Assembly (NCBI GenBank): GCA_910585415.1
Contig: CAJUDT010000070.1
Span: 1 to 12,442, forward strand
Origin: an uncultured Flavonifractor sp.
GTDB taxonomy: Bacteria > Bacillota > Clostridia > Oscillospirales > Oscillospiraceae
DNA length: 12,442 nucleotides
Direction of reading: 5' to 3'
This document shows positions 8,090 to 12,442 of this stretch, in pieces (position 1 is the first letter of the stretch; each line of letters opens with the position of its first letter). A program made the translations under genes and the position numbers. The notes under the pieces are model-generated. The model was given only the letters and a program-made list of their open reading frames with translations, searched no databases and had not been told where the DNA came from.

Positions 8090-8934
8090 GACTTCCCCTC
8101 CAATTCCGCCAGGGCCGCGGCCAGCTCGGCACGGGCCCGCTCGTACTGCTCGTCGTTGGGGGCCTTGCCGTGCCAGCCCGCGTCGTGCTCCATGAAGGCC
8201 ACCCCCTTGCCCTTGACCGTCTTGGCCAGGAGCACCGTGGGCTTCCCCTTGCACGCCGCCGCCTGGGCAAAGGCGTCCTCCAGGGCGTTGAAGTCGTGGC
8301 CGTCCACATGGATGGCGTTCCAGTTAAACGCCTCAAATTTCTTGTCCAGGGGCTCGGAGGGCATCACGTCGGCGGTGGCGCCGTCAATCTGGAGCCCGTT
8401 CACATCCACAATGGCACAGAGGTTGTCCAGGTGGTACTTGGCCGCGGCCATCGCGGCCTCCCACACCTGGCCCTCTTCAATCTCGCCGTCCCCCAGGAGG
8501 GTGTATACGCGCCAATCAGCGCCGTCGGCCTTGCCCGCCAGGGCCATGCCCACGGCGGCGGAAATTCCCTGGCCCAGGCTGCCGGTGGACATGTCCACGC
8601 CGGGGGTCTCCCCCATCTCCGGGTGGCCGGAGAGCCGCCCGTCAATGCGGCGGAACTGCTCCAGCTCCTCCACCGGGAAGAAGCCCCGCAGGGCCAGCAT
8701 GGGGTATAGGGCAGGGGTACAGTGCCCCTTGGAGAGGACGAAGCGGTCCCGCCCCGGGTCCTGGGGCTTGGCGGGGTCCACGCGCATCACGCGGAAATAG
8801 AGGGTAGTTACGATATCCATGGCGGAGAGCGAGCCGCCGATGTGCCCGGACGCGGCCCGGTGTACCATGTCCATGCCCAGCAGGCGGGCCTTGGCCGCTG
8901 TGACAGCCAGCTCGTGAGAGGCAGTATGATCCAT
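8086..8934 (-). CDS. Transketolase, N-terminal subunit
   Basis: First half of the split transketolase, carrying the diphosphate-binding (PP) domain for thiamine diphosphate. The product is 282 residues. Visible markers are GHIGGSLSA with H31, SKGHCTPALY with H71, SGHPE with H103, GSLGQG (118-123), and the thiamine-diphosphate motif from GDG (148-150) through to N179. The frame is open from a GTG at 8943, but that codon overlaps the only Shine-Dalgarno. AAAGG (8943-8947) sits eight bases before ATG 8934, which I take as the start. It is the first gene of a three-gene minus-strand operon (N-subunit, C-subunit, HAD phosphatase) under the promoter at 8987-9015. Together the two subunits total about 598 residues, slightly below one-chain transketolases. 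Confidence 0.94.
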   Translation of the reverse strand: MDHTASHELAVTAAKARLLGMDMVHRAASGHIGGSLSAMDIVTTLYFRVMRVDPAKPQDPGRDRFVLSKGHCTPALYPMLALRGFFPVEELEQFRRIDGRLSGHPEMGETPGVDMSTGSLGQGISAAVGMALAGKADGADWRVYTLLGDGEIEEGQVWEAAMAAAKYHLDNLCAIVDVNGLQIDGATADVMPSEPLDKKFEAFNWNAIHVDGHDFNALEDAFAQAAACKGKPTVLLAKTVKGKGVAFMEHDAGWHGKAPNDEQYERARAELAAALAELEGKS

Positions 8935-8976
8935 TCCATTCACCTTTCTGTCGATTCATTCGTTTCCAGTGTTCCT

Positions 8977-8992
8977 TATACTTATTAGTATA
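8977..8992. promoter_or_regulatory. Palindrome overlapping the transketolase promoter
   Basis: TATACT-TATT-AGTATA is a perfect 6-bp inverted repeat with a four-base centre. Its right arm is exactly the minus-strand -10 box and its left arm covers the probable transcription start. That is the position of a repressor operator, but a chance AT-rich dyad cannot be excluded. Confidence 0.45.
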
Positions 8993-9015
8993 CCCCACCC
9001 GGCCCGCCGTTGCAA
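8987..9015 (-). promoter_or_regulatory. Promoter of the transketolase-HAD operon
   Basis: On the minus strand TTGCAA (9015-9010) and TATACT (8992-8987) are exactly 17 bases apart. The leader would be about 45 bases long. Confidence 0.78.
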
Positions 9016-9163
9016 CCATTCCGGCACAAAAAATCCGGCGGATTTTGGCGAAAGGCTTCAAGATACTGGAAGAAATCCAGGAAGCGCGGCGGGCAGATTC
9101 CCGCTTGGCAGAGGGGTTTGGAGGGCCTCCGGCAGAATTTGATTCATTTTAATAAATTTTCAG

Positions 9164-9192
9164 TTGTCATGGGCGGCGATTTAAGGTATAAT
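9164..9192 (+). promoter_or_regulatory. Promoter of the EF-G-like gene
   Basis: TTGTCA (9164-9169) and a perfect TATAAT (9187-9192) are 17 bases apart, and an AT-rich stretch lies directly upstream. This is among the best promoter matches in the window. The transcription start would be near 9199. Confidence 0.85.
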
Positions 9193-9208
9193 GAACAACA
9201 GCAGTTGC

Positions 9209-9229
9209 GCGGCTGTGCTGGGCAGCCGC
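9209..9229 (+). other. Hairpin in the leader of the EF-G-like mRNA
   Basis: GCGGCTG (9209-9215) and CAGCCGC (9223-9229) form a perfect 7-bp stem with a 7-base loop. It sits about ten bases after the predicted transcription start and well before the ribosome binding site (AGGAGAGG, about 9250-9257), so it could stabilise the message. No regulatory RNA family is recognised. Confidence 0.4.
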
Positions 9230-9266
9230 TGGATCTGAACTTAAAAGTAAGGAGAGGTACACGAAT

Positions 9267-11339
9267 ATGAGCTATTCCGCACAAAATATCCGCAATATCT
9301 GCCTGCTGGGCCACGGCGGCAACGGAAAGACTTCCCTGGCCGAGAGTATGCTTTACCTCACCGGCGGCACCGAGCGCCTGGGCAAGACCCCCGACGGCAA
9401 CACCACCTGCGACTACGACCCGGAGGAAACCCGCCGTCAGATCTCCATCGGCACGGCGGTGGCCCCGGTGGAGTACAACGGGTGCAAAATCAACGTGCTG
9501 GACACGCCGGGCTACTTCGATTTCGTGGGCGAGGTCATTGAGGCCGTCCAGGTGGCCGACGCGGCGGTGATCGTGTGCTCCGCCAAGGCGGGCATGAGCG
9601 TGGGCGCGGAGAAGGCCTGGAAGCTGTGCGAGGGGCGCAAGCTCCCCCGTGTGCTCTACATCTCCAAGACCGACGAGGAAAACTCCGACTTTAACGCGGC
9701 CTTTGACACCCTCCGGGGCCGGTTCGGCAAGAATGTGGCTCCCGTCGTGGCCCCCATCTGGGACGACAGCAAGAAGGTCATCGGCATCATTGACGTGCTC
9801 CACAAGCGGGCCTTCAAGGTGGGCCCCAAGGGGGAGCGGGTGGAAATCGACATCCCGGAGGATAAGCAGAGCGTCGTGGATGAGCTCTATGACGCCCTGA
9901 AGGAGTCCGTAGCCGAGACCAGCGAGGAACTCATGGAAAAGTTCTTCGAGGGAGAGGATTTCTCCTATGCCGAGATGATTCAGGGCCTGCGCACGGGCAT
10001 TAAGGATTTATCCCTGTTCCCCGTGGTCTGCGGCTCCGCCCTGTCCGGTCTGGGCACCCGGATGCTCCTGGACCTGATTGTGGAGCTCCTCCCCAGCCCC
10101 CTGGACGGCCGGCCCCTCATGGGCGAGAACGCCGAGGGAGAGTTGGACGAGTTCGTCTCCGCTCCCGGCGCGCTGCCCACCGCCCTGGTGTTCAAGACGG
10201 TGGCCGACCAGTATGGCAAATACTCCTATATCAAAGTCATTTCCGGCAGCATCAAGCCGGATATGCAGCTGGTGGACTCCCGCACCGGTTCCACGGAGAA
10301 GATTGGACGCCTGTACGTCATGAAGGGCAAGAAGGCCGACGAGGTCAAGGAGCTCCAGTGCGGCGACATCGGCGCCATCGGCAAAATGGACAAGGTCAAG
10401 ACCGGAGATACTCTGGCCGACCCCCGCAAGGTGGTCAAGCTGGAGGCGCTGCCCTTCCCCGAGCCCTGCTACTCCGTGGCCATCTCCCCCAAGACCAAGG
10501 GGCAGGAGGACAAGGTGGCCGGCGGCCTCACCCGGCTCAACGACGAGGATTTGACCTTCACCTGGGTCAACAACGGCGAAACCCGGCAGATGGTGGTTTC
10601 CGGCACCGGCGACATGCAGATGGACGTGCTCCTGTCCCGGCTGAAGAGCCGCTTCGGCGTGGACGCGGAGCTCTCCGAGCCCCGTGTGGCCTATCGGGAG
10701 AAGATCCGCAAAAAGGTAGAAGTTCAGGGCCGTCACAAGAAGCAGTCCGGCGGTCACGGCCAGTTCGGCGACGTTAAGATTCGCTTCGAGCCCGGCGAGA
10801 ACGAGGAGCTGGAGTTCTGCGAGGAAGTTTTCGGCGGCTCGGTGCCCAAGAACTTCTTCCCCGCTGTAGAGAAGGGCCTGCGGGAGGCCGTGCAGCACGG
10901 CGTGTTGGCGGGCTACCCGGTGGTGAACCTGAAGGCCACCCTGTTCGACGGGTCCTACCATCCGGTGGATTCCTCGGAAATGGCCTTTAAGACAGCCGCC
11001 CAGCTGGCCTATAAGGCTGGTCTGCCCGACGCCAGCCCCATCCTGCTGGAGCCCATCGGCGAGCTGAAGGTCACCATCCCCGACAGCTACATGGGCGATG
11101 TCATTGGCGATTTGAATAAGCGCCGGGGCCGCGTCATGGGCATGAACCCCGACGGAGACGGAAACCAGATTGTAGAGGCCGAGGTCCCTATGGCTGAGAT
11201 GAGCCGCTACGCCATCGACCTGCGCTCCATGACCCAGGGCCGGGGTGCGTTTACCTTCCGTTTCGTCCGTTATGAGGACGCTCCCCCCGCCGCCCAGGAA
11301 AAGGCCATTGAGGCCGCTAAGGCGCTCCAGGATGAGTAA
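9267..11339 (+). CDS. EF-G-like translation GTPase (FusA2/EF-G-II type)
   Basis: Five-domain relative of elongation factor G, 690 residues, complete. Domain G carries GHGGNGKT (15-22), switch I RRQISI (56-61), DTPG (79-82), SKTD (133-136) and GSAL (256-259). Domain II lies at about 300-390, III at 395-475, IV at about 480-600 (SGGHGQFGDVKI; GSYHPVDSSEMAFKTAA 562-578), and V to the end. It differs from housekeeping EF-G: the P-loop lacks GHIDAGKT, switch II is DTPGYFDF with Tyr83 where translocases have the catalytic His, and G4 is SKTD instead of NKxD. These traits mark the FusA2/EF-G-II-like paralogue. From memory, the M. smegmatis member binds GTP but has little ribosome-stimulated GTPase. 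Its cellular role is unsettled. It is a single-gene transcript with a strong promoter, which suggests real expression. The canonical fusA should be elsewhere, in the str operon. Confidence 0.93.
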   Translation: MSYSAQNIRNICLLGHGGNGKTSLAESMLYLTGGTERLGKTPDGNTTCDYDPEETRRQISIGTAVAPVEYNGCKINVLDTPGYFDFVGEVIEAVQVADAAVIVCSAKAGMSVGAEKAWKLCEGRKLPRVLYISKTDEENSDFNAAFDTLRGRFGKNVAPVVAPIWDDSKKVIGIIDVLHKRAFKVGPKGERVEIDIPEDKQSVVDELYDALKESVAETSEELMEKFFEGEDFSYAEMIQGLRTGIKDLSLFPVVCGSALSGLGTRMLLDLIVELLPSPLDGRPLMGENAEGELDEFVSAPGALPTALVFKTVADQYGKYSYIKVISGSIKPDMQLVDSRTGSTEKIGRLYVMKGKKADEVKELQCGDIGAIGKMDKVKTGDTLADPRKVVKLEALPFPEPCYSVAISPKTKGQEDKVAGGLTRLNDEDLTFTWVNNGETRQMVVSGTGDMQMDVLLSRLKSRFGVDAELSEPRVAYREKIRKKVEVQGRHKKQSGGHGQFGDVKIRFEPGENEELEFCEEVFGGSVPKNFFPAVEKGLREAVQHGVLAGYPVVNLKATLFDGSYHPVDSSEMAFKTAAQLAYKAGLPDASPILLEPIGELKVTIPDSYMGDVIGDLNKRRGRVMGMNPDGDGNQIVEAEVPMAEMSRYAIDLRSMTQGRGAFTFRFVRYEDAPPAAQEKAIEAAKALQDE

Positions 11340-11366
11340 GCCTCCGCGTTCCGTATAAGAGCAAAC

Positions 11367-11404
11367 AGCTCCCCCGGCTGTCCATCCAGGCAGCCGGGGG
11401 AGCT
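11367..11404. terminator. Hairpin between EF-G-like gene and nrdR
   Basis: AGCTCCCCCGGCTG (11367-11380) and its exact complement (11391-11404) form a perfect 14-bp stem with a 10-base loop, 28 bases after the EF-G-like stop. There is no T-run on either side, so termination efficiency is uncertain, but the position between convergent genes fits a shared terminator. Confidence 0.65.
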
Positions 11405-11450
11405 TGCGTGTCCGATATTTGGTCTTGTCTAAGGGGGACACCGCCGGCGG

Positions 11451-11909
11451 TTAGGCTTTTTCCTCCAGCAGCTTGGTGAGCTCCGACATAAAGGTGTTGA
11501 TGTCCTTAAACTGCCGGTACACCGAGGCAAAGCGCACATAGGCCACCTCGTCCACCCCCCGAAGCCGGTCCATGACCAGTTCGCCGATTCTGGCGGTGGG
11601 AATTTCCCGGTCCATCTCGTTTTGAAGGCTCTGCTCAATCTCGTTGGCAATGCGGTCCAGCTCGGCCAGGGACACCGGACGCTTCTCGCAGGCCCGGAGC
11701 ATTCCGTTGAGCAGCTTGGTCTTGTCAAAAGTCTGACGGCTGGCGTCCTTCTTGATGACCACCAGGGGCAGGCTCTCCACAGTTTCATAGGTGGTAAATC
11801 GCTTATGGCATTCCAGGCACTCCCGGCGGCGGCGGATACTGGTCCCCTCGTCGGCAGGGCGGGAGTCCACCACCTTACTCTCTGGATGGGTACAGTAGGG
11901 GCATCTCAT
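11451..11909 (-). CDS. nrdR: Transcriptional repressor NrdR
   Basis: Nucleotide-sensing repressor of ribonucleotide reductase genes. ATP and dATP bind its ATP-cone domain and set its oligomeric state and DNA binding. The 152 residues are the usual length (150-160). The N-terminal zinc ribbon has C3, C6, C31 and C34 (MRCPYC...CLECHKRF), with the basic stretch RRRRE (26-30) beside it. The ATP-cone spans about 49-139, beginning PLVVIKKDASRQTFDKTKL. ATG 11909 has GGAGG ten bases upstream and gives the exact family N-terminus MRCPYC. The frame is open further upstream, but that stretch crosses the promoter and the antisense of a tRNA. No ribonucleotide reductase gene is in the window, so its targets lie elsewhere. 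Confidence 0.97.
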   Translation of the reverse strand: MRCPYCTHPESKVVDSRPADEGTSIRRRRECLECHKRFTTYETVESLPLVVIKKDASRQTFDKTKLLNGMLRACEKRPVSLAELDRIANEIEQSLQNEMDREIPTARIGELVMDRLRGVDEVAYVRFASVYRQFKDINTFMSELTKLLEEKA

Positions 11910-11957
11910 GACCGGCTTACCTCCTAAAGCAATGATTAAAACTGATACGACAGGTTC

Positions 11958-11987
11958 AGTATACCACAAAATCCTATCCAATGACAA
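11958..11987 (-). promoter_or_regulatory. Probable promoter of nrdR
   Basis: On the minus strand TTGTCA (11987-11982) and TATACT (11963-11958) are 18 bases apart, about 48 bases upstream of the nrdR ATG. Confidence 0.7.
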
Positions 11988-12043
11988 AATCATACCATAT
12001 AATCGGTTTTTGCAAAAAATATCAGACCCTTGGGAGAAAATGC

Positions 12044-12072
12044 TTGACATGGCTTTGGGGTTGTGGTATAGT
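12044..12072 (+). promoter_or_regulatory. Promoter of tRNA-Ser(UGA)
   Basis: A perfect TTGACA (12044-12049) and TATAGT (12067-12072) are 17 bases apart. The transcription start would be near 12079, about 22 bases before the mature tRNA 5' end. Confidence 0.88.
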
Positions 12073-12100
12073 AATACACGCTTGATGAAGGGCCGGATTT

Positions 12101-12188
12101 GGAGAGATGTCCGAGCGGTTGAAGGAACCGGTCTTGAAAACCGGCGATGTGCGAGCATCCGTGGGTTCGAATCCCACTCTCTCCGCCA
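12101..12188 (+). tRNA. tRNA-Ser (anticodon UGA)
   Basis: Class II tRNA of 88 bases including encoded CCA. The acceptor stem is GGAGAGA with TCTCTCC, discriminator G. The anticodon stem is CCGGT/ACCGG with loop CTTGAAA, anticodon TGA at 12135-12137, reading UCA and related UCN serine codons. The long variable arm (GATG/CATC) is typical of serine tRNAs. The T stem is GTGGG/CCCAC with loop TTCGAAT. Confidence 0.97.
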
Positions 12189-12225
12189 TTTTGTGTGCTG
12201 GAGGGCTCCCACAGCGCGGCGCTCT

Positions 12226-12255
12226 TTTTCATAGTGACAACTGAATCAATATAAA
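12226..12255 (+). promoter_or_regulatory. Possible weak promoter of tRNA-Ser(GCU)
   Basis: TTTTCA (12226-12231) and TATAAA (12250-12255) are 18 bases apart in the 79-base gap between the tRNAs. The predicted start would lie very close to the mature 5' end, so co-transcription from the upstream tRNA promoter is equally likely. Confidence 0.3.
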
Positions 12256-12267
12256 ATGTTTGGACAT

Positions 12268-12359
12268 GGAGAAGTACCCAAGTGGCCGAAGGGGCTCCCC
12301 TGCTAAGGGAGTAGACGGTGTTGAGCCGTGCGAGGGTTCAAATCCCTCCTTCTCCGCCA
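12268..12359 (+). tRNA. tRNA-Ser (anticodon GCU)
   Basis: Class II tRNA of 92 bases including encoded CCA. The acceptor stem is GGAGAAG with CTTCTCC, discriminator G. The anticodon stem is CTCCC/GGGAG with loop CTGCTAA, anticodon GCT at 12302-12304, reading AGC/AGU. The long variable arm has ACGG/CCGT, and the T stem is GAGGG/CCCTC with loop TTCAAAT. Confidence 0.97.
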
Positions 12360-12364
12360 ACAGC

Positions 12365-12399
12365 AAAGCCTTGTGCCCCAGTGGGTACAAGGCTTTTTT
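12365..12399 (+). terminator. Intrinsic terminator of the tRNA-Ser cluster
   Basis: A 14-bp stem (12365-12378 with 12383-12396, one G-T wobble) has a CAGT tetraloop and runs into six T (12394-12399). This is the strongest intrinsic terminator in the window, five bases after the CCA of tRNA-Ser(GCU). Confidence 0.93.
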
Positions 12400-12419
12400 G
12401 TTGCTCATTGGCAGTGCTG

Positions 12420-12439
12420 TACCCCTATATTTACCCCTA
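12420..12439. repeat. Short direct repeat TACCCCTA x2
   Basis: TACCCCTA occurs at 12420-12427 and again at 12432-12439, twelve bases apart, close to the right edge and downstream of the tRNA terminator. Its role is unknown. It could be coding periodicity in a minus-strand gene entering from the right. Confidence 0.4.
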
Positions 12440-12442
12440 ACA

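Larger units (their letters stand above)
8935..9266. other. Divergent control region, transketolase operon and EF-G-like gene
   Basis: This 332-base gap contains no convincing gene. It holds two strong outward-facing promoters (8987-9015 minus, 9164-9192 plus), a palindrome on the minus-strand promoter (8977-8992), an AT-rich stretch at about 9138-9162 that could act as an UP element, and a leader hairpin (9209-9229). I see nothing clear in 9047-9137. Confidence 0.7.

Noticed and set aside
8090..8254. N-terminal extension of the transketolase C-subunit frame
   Set aside because: The 55 extra codons lie within the N-subunit gene in another frame, are Gly/Arg/Gln-rich, and precede a well-supported ATG with ribosome binding site at 8089.
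9028..9046. Minus-strand hairpin AAAATCC-GCC-GGATTTT followed by six T
   Set aside because: It resembles a small terminator, but the stem is only 7 bp, the loop is 3 bases, and no minus-strand gene lies upstream of it to terminate. Probably chance.
12201..12229. Possible terminator between the two serine tRNAs (GC-rich stretch then five T)
   Set aside because: I could not form a convincing stem before the T-run. The two tRNAs may simply be co-transcribed to the terminator at 12365-12399.
11910..12232. Upstream extension of nrdR and a separate 80-codon minus-strand frame containing GESGIRTHGC
   Set aside because: These readings cross the nrdR promoter and are antisense translation of tRNA-Ser(UGA), a well-known source of false protein calls.
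1..12442. CRISPR arrays, insertion sequences, toxin-antitoxin pairs, phage or defence genes
   Set aside because: No regularly spaced repeats, transposase-like frames with terminal inverted repeats, or defence-type domains were seen. The window is mostly housekeeping genes plus one efflux locus.

Overview
The window is GC-rich chromosomal DNA with AT-rich intergenic promoters, strong AGGAGG-type ribosome binding sites, two TTG starts and CCA-encoding tRNAs. Together with an FtsK/SpoIIIE translocase, NrdR, a DegV protein and a two-gene transketolase, this suggests a high-GC Firmicute (Clostridia, Oscillospiraceae-like gut anaerobes such as the Flavonifractor/Lawsonibacter group). The taxonomic placement is inferred from gene content and style; no marker was aligned.

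Layout. 1-2020 (-): N-terminal ~673 residues of an FtsK/SpoIIIE DNA translocase, cut by the window edge. 2055-2909 (-): uppP, probably in the same transcript. A promoter-bearing gap separates it from 3116-3952 (+), a DegV-family lipid-binding protein. A hairpin follows that overlaps the end of 4014-4823 (-), a MerR/BmrR-type regulator. This regulator diverges from 4896-6215 (+), a MATE efflux pump. Between them is a textbook MerR promoter: a 19-bp spacer filled by a near-perfect palindrome. A hairpin separates the pump from a minus-strand operon (8934 down to 6287): transketolase N-subunit, transketolase C-subunit (4-base overlap), then a Cof-type HAD phosphatase. Divergent from the operon is 9267-11339 (+), an EF-G-like GTPase of the FusA2/EF-G-II type with a strong promoter. 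Another hairpin lies between it and the convergent nrdR (11909 down to 11451). The right end carries tRNA-Ser(UGA), tRNA-Ser(GCU) and a strong intrinsic terminator.

How the parts relate. FtsK/SpoIIIE and UppP serve chromosome segregation and cell-envelope lipid recycling. The MerR-MATE pair looks like a self-contained drug-responsive efflux switch. The transketolase-HAD operon belongs to pentose phosphate metabolism. The EF-G paralogue, NrdR and the two serine tRNAs are translation and nucleotide-metabolism genes. Nearly everything belongs to known families. The points that most merit a second look are the MerR operator, the Tyr-for-His change in the EF-G-like switch II, a palindrome on the transketolase promoter, and a possible integrase tail beside tRNA-Ser(GCU) at the right edge. 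I did not find a clear new system.
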